21,563 nt of DNA, taken from the NCBI GenBank assembly GCA_948919095.1, contig CAQYCU010000018.1, positions 1 through 21,563 on the forward strand. Reading direction: 5' to 3'. The DNA is from an uncultured Clostridia bacterium. Lineage in GTDB: Bacteria; Bacillota; Clostridia; TANB77; CAG-508. Both the position numbers and the translations under genes were made by a program. Under the pieces are notes generated by a model. It made no database searches. It was given only the letters and a program-made list of their open reading frames with translations, and had not been told where the DNA came from. Shown here one piece after another: positions 1 through 7,493 of the stretch (positions are counted from its first letter, which is position 1; each line of letters begins with the position of its first letter).

Positions 1-18
1 AAGGAGAGAAAATTAAAA

Positions 19-368
19 ATGTATCATGGAAGATTTAAAGGAACTCATTATGAGGCAGGATATAAATGGGAGAATTACTATATAAAAATAATAACATTAT
101 AAGTAATAAACATACTTTTGTTATTACAGAAAAAAGATATTTGATTGCATACAATTCATTAAAAGAAAACAATAATAAGTTTTCTACTGAATTAGCAAAT
201 GAAATTTTATCTGGAAAGTTTGGCTTTATGTGTCAATATGATAGAAAAACAAATGCTGACACAGTTTGGTCTGTTATATATGATATTAAAAATAAAAAAA
301 TTTATAGAGTGGAAGGAAATCCAAGTCGAAAACAATTTAAAGAAGATTCTAGGTTGAAATTTTTATAA
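19..368 (+). pseudogene. remnant of a C45-family acyltransferase/hydrolase (penicillin acyltransferase-like)
   Basis: The ATG at 19, with AAGGAG at 1-6, opens a frame beginning MYHGRFKGTHYEAGYKW, which resembles the N-terminus of C45 (acyl-CoA:6-aminopenicillanate acyltransferase-like) Ntn hydrolases. One G appears to be missing near 69-71, so this frame drifts to a stop. The continuation (GELLYKNNNII...) lies in the next frame from 66. About 20 residues later the reading jumps to what looks like the C-terminal end of the same family (GFMCQYDRKTNADTVWSV, then IYRVEGNPSRKQFKED). Normal members are roughly 330-350 residues; only about 115 survive. The middle, with the self-cleaving nucleophilic Cys, is gone. 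It is therefore a double-lesion pseudogene: one frameshift plus an internal deletion of some 200 or more codons. Family assignment comes from recognising both ends and is fairly but not fully secure. The 66-368 frame could still yield a 100-residue peptide, but it has no proper ribosome site. Confidence 0.7.
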
Positions 369-394
369 ATTAGAAAAAAGGGAAAAAAACGGAA

Positions 395-423
395 TTGAAT
401 AGCAAGAATAACAGTAATATAAT
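395..423 (+). promoter_or_regulatory. sigma-A type promoter facing a terminator
   Basis: TTGAAT at 395-400 and TATAAT at 418-423 are separated by exactly 17 bp. Initiation would be expected near 430, only about 8 nt before the terminator stem at 438. No gene lies between them. It may be the leader of the broken unit downstream or the leftover of a deletion. Confidence 0.55.
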
Positions 424-437
424 GATATTGTATAAAA

Positions 438-468
438 AAGTGCTTAACTTTGGTTAGGTGCTTTTTTT
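438..468 (+). terminator. intrinsic terminator
   Basis: AAGTGCTTAAC (438-448) pairs with GTTAGGTGCTT (453-463) over 11 positions including three G-U pairs, with a TTTG loop. A run of T follows to 468. It lies just downstream of the 395-423 promoter and separates the C45 remnant from the broken unit at 486-1089. Confidence 0.7.
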
Positions 469-485
469 ATGCAATTTAGAAGAAA

Positions 486-868
486 ATGAGGAATATCAAG
501 TGTAAGATTAATTCTGAAGAAAAAACAAAAAAATTGCAGAAGTATTTAATACTAAAGTGAATGGAATATATGACACAAGGACTGATAGACATGGTGGTTA
601 CTTAGTAGACATAAATATTCACCATAAATTTTAAAATTATGGGGCTGAAACAAATAATTCATATATTCGTGCATTTGAGGAAGATTACGAAGCTATGAAG
701 ATTCTTTGGGTTTATCCAAAATTACTACATAATCCAGAAAAAGCGAAAGAATGGATGACAAAAGAAAATGTAATAAGATACGAAGCTAATGATAACTTTT
801 TAAAAGATTTTCCAGAAAGAAATTTAATACAAAATCAGGAAAAGGAAGAGGAGGAAGAAATCTTATGA
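486..868 (+). pseudogene. broken gene of unknown function, first of a coupled pair
   Basis: An ATG at 486 starts MRNIKCKINSEEKTKK, which leaves frame inside an A-rich stretch (about 521-533). The continuation in another frame reads KIAEVFNTKVNGIYDTR and onward, hits an in-frame TAA at 632-634, and then stays open to a TGA at 866-868. That last part includes IRAFEEDYEAMKILWVYP and ends in a Glu-rich tail. The long open stretch on either side of the stop and the ATGA overlap with the next start suggest one former protein of about 125 residues. I do not recognise the family. The composition is AT-rich like its surroundings. The 369-864 stretch otherwise holds only the promoter and terminator listed separately. 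The alternative is that these are chance open stretches. Confidence 0.4.
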
Positions 869-1089
869 CATCACATAATACAGAAAATACCGAAAGCTAT
901 ATAAATGGGCTTAAAAATTTAAAATACAATCAAGGAGAAGAGGTTTTATCTATTGGTTGTGAAATAATACCAAATGCCAAAACAGAAAAGATTATTGAGA
1001 AATGTAAAAATGTTGAAACGGAAGAAAGAAAATTTCAAAGAATTTCATACAACTTAAAGCACATATATTTCCTTACAAGAAACCAGTAA
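865..1089 (+). CDS. small hypothetical protein (74 aa)
   Basis: The ATG at 865 overlaps the stop of the preceding broken frame (ATGA) and follows a purine-rich GGAAGAGGAGGAAG ribosome site, an arrangement typical of translational coupling. The product is hydrophilic and charged, starting MTSHNTENTESYINGLKN and ending FLTRNQ. It has no signal peptide, membrane segment or motif I can name. Its partner upstream is disrupted, so this gene may be a survivor of a degraded accessory pair or itself truncated: the reading ends about 40 bp before the rnc promoter. No function is proposed. Confidence 0.45.
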   Translation: MTSHNTENTESYINGLKNLKYNQGEEVLSIGCEIIPNAKTEKIIEKCKNVETEERKFQRISYNLKHIYFLTRNQ

Positions 1090-1130
1090 AAACCTTAAAA
1101 CAAGCTAATTACAAAGTTTTGCCGATTTGG

Positions 1131-1159
1131 TGGACTTTTTAGGCTATATATGATATAAT
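1131..1159 (+). promoter_or_regulatory. promoter of the rnc block
   Basis: TGGACT at 1131-1136 and TATAAT at 1154-1159 are separated by 17 bp, with an extended -10 (TG at 1151-1152). The expected start point is near 1166, giving a leader of about 20 nt before the rnc ATG. The ribosome site AAGGAG lies at 1172-1177. Confidence 0.65.
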
Positions 1160-1184
1160 TACAAAAAAATCAAGGAGTAAACAA

Positions 1185-1847
1185 ATGAGCATAGAAGAAA
1201 GCATAGGCTATACATTTAAAAATAAGGCATTGATTGAAGAAGCACTTACACATACATCTTATGCAAATGAAAATAATACTAGTAGTAATGAAAAGCTAGA
1301 ATTCCTAGGAGATAGTATATTAGAGTTCATATCAAGTAAATATTTATATACAAATTATCCAAAACTAAATGAGGGAGAACTCACAAAAACTAGAGCAACA
1401 GTAGTTTGCGAAGCAAGTTTGTATGAAGTTGCTAAAAAACATAACATAACACAGTACATAAAAGTAGGAAATAGTGAAAGAGCATGCAAAGGATATGAAA
1501 AGCCAGCAATACTTGCAGACAGTATTGAAGCAATAATTGCTGCAATATATTTTGATGGTGGACTAGAGGAAGCAGAAAAATTTATAATAGATAACTTAAA
1601 AGAAGCAATGGAAAATGCTAGTAAGAATGTAGGCTTAAAGGATTATAAAACGGTTTTACAAGAAAAGCTACAAGAAAATGGAGAAGTACATATTGAATAT
1701 AGAATAACAGGAGAAAATGGACCAGACCATGACAAAAGCTTTATTGCAGAAGTATTATTAAATGGTAAGGTTTTAGCATCAGGAGAAGGAAAGAGTAAGA
1801 AGCTAGCAGAAATGCAGGCTGCGAAGAAAGCGCTGGGAGAACAATAA
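1185..1847 (+). CDS. rnc: ribonuclease III
   Basis: Double-strand-specific endoribonuclease that processes rRNA precursors and structured mRNAs in the cytoplasm. At 220 residues it has the usual length. The RNase III signature NEKLEFLGDSILEF spans about residues 35-48, with metal-binding acidic residues E39 and D43; the second acidic pair lies in ADSIEAIIAAIYFDGG (D112, E115). A double-stranded-RNA-binding domain follows from about 152 to 218, ending in the typical KSKKLAEMQAAKKAL helix. The start is supported by AAGGAG 7 nt upstream and by the promoter at 1131-1159. In many Firmicutes rnc sits beside smc and ftsY; here a radical SAM gene follows after 19 bp. The co-directional genes through addB probably share this transcript, since I see no terminator between them. 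Confidence 0.97.
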   Translation: MSIEESIGYTFKNKALIEEALTHTSYANENNTSSNEKLEFLGDSILEFISSKYLYTNYPKLNEGELTKTRATVVCEASLYEVAKKHNITQYIKVGNSERACKGYEKPAILADSIEAIIAAIYFDGGLEEAEKFIIDNLKEAMENASKNVGLKDYKTVLQEKLQENGEVHIEYRITGENGPDHDKSFIAEVLLNGKVLASGEGKSKKLAEMQAAKKALGEQ

Positions 1848-1866
1848 AAGAGAGGAAAATGTAGTA

Positions 1867-2898
1867 ATGAAAAAAGAATACATAATACCAATATTTGTAC
1901 CAAACTATGGTTGTAAAAACGACTGTACTTTTTGCAATCAAAAGAAAATTAGCGGACAAACTACTGATGTAACAGCAGAAGAGGTACGAAAAACGATAAA
2001 CTTTTATTTAGAAAATTTTAGAGATGATAACAAATACGTTGAAGTAGCTTTTTTTGGTGGAAGTTTTACTGGAATAGATGAGAAAAAGCAAATAGAACTT
2101 TTAGAAGCAGCAAATGAATTTATAAAAGAGAAAAAAGTAAATAGCATTAGAATATCAACTAGACCAGATTATATTGATAAACAAATACTAAAGAGATTAA
2201 AGAAGTATCATGTAAAAACAATAGAACTCGGAGTACAATCATCAAATGATTATGTATTAGAAAAAAGTAAACGAGGACACACATTTGAAGATGTAATAAA
2301 AGCCTCAAAAATGATTAGATTTCGTGGTTTCAAACTAGGGCATCAAATGATGGTGGGAATGCCAGAAAGTACTGAAAAAGACGAAATAAATACAGCAAAA
2401 GACTTAATAAAGCTAAAACCTAAGATAGTTAGAATTTATCCAGTACTTGTCATAAAAGGAACAGAACTTGCAAGAGAATTTTCAGCAGGAGAATACACAC
2501 CTTTAACAGTAGGACAAGCAGTGGAAAGATGCAAACAAATTACATATCTATTTAGAAAAAATAAAATAGATGTAATTAGAATAGGACTTCAAAATTCTGA
2601 TGAGATAAATTATGCAGAAGAAGATGGAAGTCAAGTTTTAGCAGGTCCATTTCATCCAGCATTTAGACAATTAGTAGAAGGCGAAATGTGGTATGACAGT
2701 ATTGCAGAAAAAGTAAAGGAAATAAACACTAAAGTTAAGAAAATAGAAATAGAAGTTAACCCAAGTGACGTAAATAATGTAATTGGACACAAAAAAGCCA
2801 ATATAACAAAATTGCAAAAATTATATGAAGTTGAAATAGTAATAACTCAAAATGAAGAATTAGCAAGCGGAGAATTTAAAGTAAATGTAATTTATTAA
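1867..2898 (+). CDS. Elp3-like radical SAM protein
   Basis: A 4Fe-4S/S-adenosylmethionine radical enzyme. The cluster cysteines are C16, C20 and C23 in GCKNDCTFCNQ, the CxxxCxxC pattern. Further core elements are the SAM-side motif FFGGSFTGI (about 62-70) and ELGVQSSND (about 120-128). The overall pattern is that of the Elp3/COG1243-like group, but at 343 residues there is no room for the GNAT acetyltransferase domain of true Elp3. Residues from about 285 to the end, including VIGHKKANITKL and a strand-rich tail, resemble a small KH-like nucleic-acid-binding module; this is my inference. The substrate is unknown; Elp3 itself modifies tRNA wobble uridines, so an RNA substrate is plausible. The ATG at 1867 has AGAGG about 11 nt upstream. 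It lies between rnc and a DNA glycosylase gene. Confidence 0.85.
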   Translation: MKKEYIIPIFVPNYGCKNDCTFCNQKKISGQTTDVTAEEVRKTINFYLENFRDDNKYVEVAFFGGSFTGIDEKKQIELLEAANEFIKEKKVNSIRISTRPDYIDKQILKRLKKYHVKTIELGVQSSNDYVLEKSKRGHTFEDVIKASKMIRFRGFKLGHQMMVGMPESTEKDEINTAKDLIKLKPKIVRIYPVLVIKGTELAREFSAGEYTPLTVGQAVERCKQITYLFRKNKIDVIRIGLQNSDEINYAEEDGSQVLAGPFHPAFRQLVEGEMWYDSIAEKVKEINTKVKKIEIEVNPSDVNNVIGHKKANITKLQKLYEVEIVITQNEELASGEFKVNVIY

Positions 2899-2973
2899 AG
2901 GCAACAGTATAATCATATATCAAGACAAAAATGAAATAACTGTAAAACATATAACTTTAAGAGAGGAAACAGA

Positions 2974-3841
2974 ATGAAATACGAAGTTGAAACAAATTCA
3001 TTTGAATTAAAAGATATATTTGAATGTGGCCAATGTTTTAGATGGAATGAAGAAAAAAACAAAAGCTATACAGGAATATTCACAGATTGTGTTGTAAATG
3101 TGGAAAAACAAGGTAGCAAAATCATATTTATAGGTAAATGTTATAATGGAATAACACAAAAACAATTTGAAGAAAAGATACAAAAGTATTTTGATTTAGA
3201 TAGAGATTATTCAAAGATAAAAAACATACTTTCAAAAGTTGACGAGAATTTAAAACTAAGTGTAAAATATGGAGATGGAATTCGAATCTTAAACCAAGAC
3301 TTATGGGAAACAATAATATCATTCATAATCTCAGCAAACAACAATATACCAAGAATTAAAGGTATAATAGAACGTATATCAAGGAAATATGGAAAAGAAA
3401 TAGAATTTGAAGGAAATAAATATTATACCTTTCCTAGTAAAGAAGAACTATCAAAAGCAAGCATAGAGGACTTAAGAGCTTTAGGTTTAGGGTTTAGAGA
3501 CATTAGAGTGTATGAAACAACAAAAATTATTTTAAATAATGAAATAGACTTAGAAGAACTACACAAGCTTCCAACAGATAAAGTAAGAGATATGCTTTTG
3601 GAATTGCCTCGGAGTTGGACCAAAAGTTGCAGACTGTATTTTACTTTTTTCTACGCTAAAAAGATTTGATGTATTTCCAATTGATGTATGGGTTAGAAGA
3701 GTAATGAATGATTTATATATACATAATGAAGATGAAACAAAAGTTGACAAAAAGGAAATTCAAAAATTAGCAGATGATAAGTTTGGAGATTTGCAAGGAA
3801 TTGCGCAACAGTATTTGTTTTATTGGAGAAGAGAAGCGTGA
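2974..3841 (+). pseudogene. ogg: 8-oxoguanine DNA glycosylase, frameshifted
   Basis: OGG1-type glycosylase/AP lyase for removing 8-oxoguanine. The first frame (2974-3609) carries FECGQCFRWN (residues 17-26) and the LWETIISFIISANNNIPRIK helix region typical of the family. At 3609-3610 one extra base follows LELP: the next frame (3611-3841) continues GVGPKVADCILLFSTLK and FPIDVWVRR, ending WRREA. Without the extra base the protein would be about 288 residues, the normal size. The break falls inside the helix-hairpin-helix. The catalytic Lys (GVGPKVADC) and Asp (FPIDVW) are both lost from the upstream frame, which instead ends 20 residues later as a 231-residue product. It is either a recent pseudogene or a one-base sequencing or assembly error: the rest of the 3' part shows no decay. 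The ATG has an AGAGAGG ribosome site. Confidence 0.88.
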
Positions 3842-3884
3842 TTATTTTATACTAATTCTTGTATAAAATGGAAATGGAGAAATT

Positions 3885-6800
3885 GTGAAATTAATCTATG
3901 GAAGAGCAGGAACAGGAAAGACAGAGTATGTATTTAATGACATAAAAAGCAAGATTAAAAGTGAAGACAAGATATATATAATTACACCAGAACAATTTTC
4001 ATTCACTGCTGAAAAAAGATTATTAGACACTCTAGAAGAAGGAGCAGTACTTAAAGTAGAAGTACTATCTTTTGAAAGAATGGCGTATAGAGTAATAAAT
4101 GAAACAATTTCTAACATTGACTTCAAGATTGAAAAATCAGGTAAGTCAATGATTATTTTTGATGCAATAAATAAAGAGCCAAAAGACCTAAAGTTTTTAG
4201 GAAAATCAATAGATAATGTGGAAACAATAATTAAACAGATAACGGAATTTAAGAAGCATAATATAAGCGTTGATACATTAAAGAAACGAGTAGAAGAAAC
4301 AGAAGATGAATACCTTAAATTAAAGCTAAATGATATGCTAATAATGTATACAAGATTTGAAGAAGTAATTCAGGGAAAATTTTTAGATGAGAATGATGTA
4401 TTAACATTACTTGCCGAAAATATTGAAAAAAGTCATCTATTTGACAATGCAATATTTTATATAGATGAATTTTCAGGTTTTACAAAACAAGAATATGAAG
4501 TGATAAAGAAATTGGAAAAAATTGCAAAAGAATTATATATAACAATATGTACAGATAGTTTAAGAGTAGAAAAATCACCAGAAGCGGATATATTTTATGA
4601 TAATAAACAAGCAATTCAAACATTATGCAGTATTAGTGAAATTAATAAAGATGAGCAAATTCATTTGGAGAAAAATCACAGATTTAAAAATGAAGAACTA
4701 GCATTTATGGAAAAAAATATATTTGGAATTCCATATAAATCATATGACAAAGAAAATGAAAATATTGAACTTACGTATGCTGATAACCAATATGTTGAAA
4801 TTGAAAATATAGCTAGTAAAATTATAAAACTAGTTAGAGATGAAGAATATAGATTTAGTGATATAGCTGTAATCTGTAATAATATTGATACATATTCAAG
4901 CCTATGTAAGGTGATATTTAATGAATACGAGATACCAGTATTCATTGATGAAAAAAAGGAAATAACTCAAAACATTATAATAAAATATGTTATGTCAATA
5001 CTTGATATTTTTGCAAAAAATTGGACCTATGAGGCGGTATTTAATTATATAAAAACAGGAATTACAGGAATTGATAATATATATGAGTTGGAAAATTATT
5101 GCCTAAAATGGGGAATACAGGGTAAAAAGTTTTATAATGAACCATGGAATTATGAAAAGAAAAAGGAAGAAACAGAAAAAAACAAAGGCGAACAAAACTT
5201 AGAAAAACACGACTTACAGTACGACTTGAATTTTCAAAAAGAGCAACAGATATTAATAGCACCATTACTAAAATTAAAAGAAGAAATTACAAATAATAAA
5301 ACAATAGAGCAAATAAGTCAAGTGCTATATTCATATTTAATAGAACATTTATTAGATGAAAGTATGAATTTAAGAGAAGAGCTAAGAACAGAAGAAAATA
5401 TAGATGCATTTAATTTAATAACAAATGTATTAGAAGAAATGTCAATTATATTTAAAGATAAAAAGATATCATTTGATAATTACTTGAATTTATTAAGAAC
5501 AGGGATTGCAACAAAAGAGTTAAATCAGATACCAAATAGTAATGACCATGTTATTGTTGGAGATATAAATAGAAGTAAAACTCATAAAGTCAGGGCTGTA
5601 TTCATAATAGGGGTAAATGATGGAGTATTTCCAAGAGCTAGTACAACAGAGGGATTTTTAAATGATAAAGATAGAGCAAAATTAAAAGACAAAGGTTTAG
5701 AACTTGCAAAAGGTATAAAAGAGAAAATGTATGAAGAGAATTTCAATATATATAAAGCCTTTTCAACAGCAGAAGAAAGACTGTATATATCATACCCAGC
5801 AAGTGATATTAATGGAGATAATTTACGAAAATCGCTAATTATATCACGAATAAAAAAAGTATTTCCAAAACTAGTTGAACAAAAAGTTCAGGCAGATGAA
5901 GTACTTACAAAAAATATCACATTTTCTAAATTGCTAAATCATATAGGAGAAGAAGACTGGTACGAAGTATATGAATGGTATAAAAAAAACTATAAATCTA
6001 AGCTAACAAGAGCAATGGGAGGAAGAGAATATACGAATGTACCAACAAATATAAATGTAGAAAACATACAAAAGCTATATGGTAATACTTTAAAAACAAG
6101 TATATCAAAATTAGAAAGATACGCATCTTGCCCATTTTCATATTATCTAATGTATGGATTACGTTTATCAAACAAAGAAAAATTTGAGGTTAAAGCGATT
6201 GATACAGGCTCATTCATGCATGACGTAATTGATAAATTTTTCAAGCAGTTAAATGAAGAAAGTATATCTGTAAAAGACGTAAATGAGGACATTATCAAAA
6301 AAATAGTAGATAGTATAATTGAAGAAAATCTAATGTTTGGCTCAAAATTTACACTTGCTCCAAAATACAAAATAATGTGTGAGAGACTAGCAAAAGTATT
6401 GTATACTTCAATTAAATATATTGTTGAAAGCCTTAGAGACAGTAGCTTTGAAGTGTTAGGAACAGAGGTTGCATTTAATAATAAAGAAGGAAGTAAATAT
6501 TCATCAATAAATTTAACTACAGATGATGGAAAGCATATACAGATAGAAGGAAAAATAGACAGAATTGACATTGCAGAATTACCTGATGGAAAGTATATTA
6601 GAATAATCGATTATAAATCTAAAAGTAAAGATATAGATTTAAATAAGGTGATATCAGGTCTGCAATTACAATTAATAACATATATAGATGCAATTTGTGA
6701 AAATGAGAAGGTTATACCAGCTGGAGCTTTATATTATGCACTTGTTGAGCCACAATTAAAAAAAGGCAGACTAGATATAGAAAATAAAGAAGAAATTGAA

Positions 6801-7208
6801 AACTTAATAAAACAAAATTATAAAATGAATGGATTAATTTTAGCTGATATTAATATTGTAAAAGCAATGGACAACTCATTTGATGGAGTATCATCAAATA
6901 AGATACCAGTAGAGATAGATAAGAAAACAAATGAGATAAAAGAAAAGCCTAATATAGTTACAAGAGAAGAGTTTGAGAACTTACAAAAATATGCAAATAA
7001 AATTATAAAGAAAATTGCAAAAGAGATACTTAGCGGGAACATAGAATTAAAGCCATATTATAGTGATAAATCAATGTCAAAAACTCCATGCTCATATTGT
7101 GAGTTTAAATCGATTTGTCAATTTAATCCTAAGTTCAAGAATAATAATTATAGATTTATTCCTAATATGGAAAAAGAAAAGATTATGGATATTATTAAAA
7201 AGAAATAA
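3885..7208 (+). CDS. addB: AddAB helicase-nuclease, subunit AddB
   Basis: AddB partners AddA in the RecBCD-equivalent complex that resects double-strand breaks to Chi-like sites for RecA loading. At 1107 residues it is close to the usual AddB size. The Walker A motif GRAGTGKT lies at residues 6-13. The C-terminal RecB-type nuclease domain shows GKIDRIDI (D892) and IIDYKSK (D909, K911). Four cysteines fit the Fe-S staple around the nuclease: C749 in YASCPFSYY, then C1069, C1072 and C1078 in CSYCEFKSIC. The start is GTG at 3885, preceded by a GGAGA site at 3876-3880; Walker A at residue 6 fits this start. addA normally follows directly, but here the next gene is rnjA after a hairpin and a new promoter, so AddA must be encoded elsewhere if the complex exists. 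It begins 43 bp after the ogg remnant. Confidence 0.95.
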   Translation: MKLIYGRAGTGKTEYVFNDIKSKIKSEDKIYIITPEQFSFTAEKRLLDTLEEGAVLKVEVLSFERMAYRVINETISNIDFKIEKSGKSMIIFDAINKEPKDLKFLGKSIDNVETIIKQITEFKKHNISVDTLKKRVEETEDEYLKLKLNDMLIMYTRFEEVIQGKFLDENDVLTLLAENIEKSHLFDNAIFYIDEFSGFTKQEYEVIKKLEKIAKELYITICTDSLRVEKSPEADIFYDNKQAIQTLCSISEINKDEQIHLEKNHRFKNEELAFMEKNIFGIPYKSYDKENENIELTYADNQYVEIENIASKIIKLVRDEEYRFSDIAVICNNIDTYSSLCKVIFNEYEIPVFIDEKKEITQNIIIKYVMSILDIFAKNWTYEAVFNYIKTGITGIDNIYELENYCLKWGIQGKKFYNEPWNYEKKKEETEKNKGEQNLEKHDLQYDLNFQKEQQILIAPLLKLKEEITNNKTIEQISQVLYSYLIEHLLDESMNLREELRTEENIDAFNLITNVLEEMSIIFKDKKISFDNYLNLLRTGIATKELNQIPNSNDHVIVGDINRSKTHKVRAVFIIGVNDGVFPRASTTEGFLNDKDRAKLKDKGLELAKGIKEKMYEENFNIYKAFSTAEERLYISYPASDINGDNLRKSLIISRIKKVFPKLVEQKVQADEVLTKNITFSKLLNHIGEEDWYEVYEWYKKNYKSKLTRAMGGREYTNVPTNINVENIQKLYGNTLKTSISKLERYASCPFSYYLMYGLRLSNKEKFEVKAIDTGSFMHDVIDKFFKQLNEESISVKDVNEDIIKKIVDSIIEENLMFGSKFTLAPKYKIMCERLAKVLYTSIKYIVESLRDSSFEVLGTEVAFNNKEGSKYSSINLTTDDGKHIQIEGKIDRIDIAELPDGKYIRIIDYKSKSKDIDLNKVISGLQLQLITYIDAICENEKVIPAGALYYALVEPQLKKGRLDIENKEEIENLIKQNYKMNGLILADINIVKAMDNSFDGVSSNKIPVEIDKKTNEIKEKPNIVTREEFENLQKYANKIIKKIAKEILSGNIELKPYYSDKSMSKTPCSYCEFKSICQFNPKFKNNNYRFIPNMEKEKIMDIIKKK

Positions 7209-7215
7209 TTAAAAG

Positions 7216-7238
7216 AGCTGTGCTTATATGACACAGCT
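7216..7238 (+). terminator. probable terminator after addB
   Basis: AGCTGTG (7216-7222) and CACAGCT (7232-7238) form a 7-bp stem with a 9-nt loop directly after the addB stop. Only a weak AT tract follows, with no long T run. It may be a leaky terminator or an mRNA 3'-end stabiliser. Confidence 0.45.
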
Positions 7239-7261
7239 TAAACCATTTTATAAGCCAATTC

Positions 7262-7290
7262 TTGACAATTCATAAAAAACATAGTATAAT
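7262..7290 (+). promoter_or_regulatory. perfect consensus promoter for rnjA
   Basis: TTGACA at 7262-7267 and TATAAT at 7285-7290 are separated by 17 bp, a full match to the sigma-A consensus. Initiation near 7297 gives a leader of roughly 197 nt before the rnjA start. Confidence 0.85.
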
Positions 7291-7296
7291 AATAAA

Positions 7297-7493
7297 TAGT
7301 GATTACCTAGAGAAGGTAAAGAAGAGATTTTATTAAATATGTTTAGGAATGAGATTATATATATAAATAACTGACGGAAAGTGTACTTCGTCCAGTATTT
7401 ATAGTAGTGTATATATAATTTATAAATGGCAAAGCTATTAATAATTATATATATGTTTTTTCGACGTATGAATAAAATAGAAAAGGAGAGATT
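7297..7493 (+). promoter_or_regulatory. structured 5' leader of rnjA
   Basis: Three successive hairpins can be read in this leader. The first is TTACCT (7303-7308) with AGGTAA (7314-7319). The second runs 7363-7402: ATAAATA-CTG-ACG-AAG pairs with CTT-CGT-CAG-TATTTAT around a TGTA tetraloop, with small bulges, giving about 16 pairs. The third runs about 7410-7453: an AT-rich outer stem (TATATATAATT with AATTATATATA) and an inner AATGGC/GCTATT stem around AAA. No hairpin has a T run, so it does not look like an attenuator. I do not recognise a known riboswitch. RNase J leaders are plausible sites of self-regulation through mRNA decay, which is inference. The ribosome site AAGGAG is at 7483-7488. 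Confidence 0.55.

Noticed and set aside
6143..6571. Leftward open frame of 142 codons inside addB
   Set aside because: Shadow of the AddB coding strand, which has intact motifs throughout.
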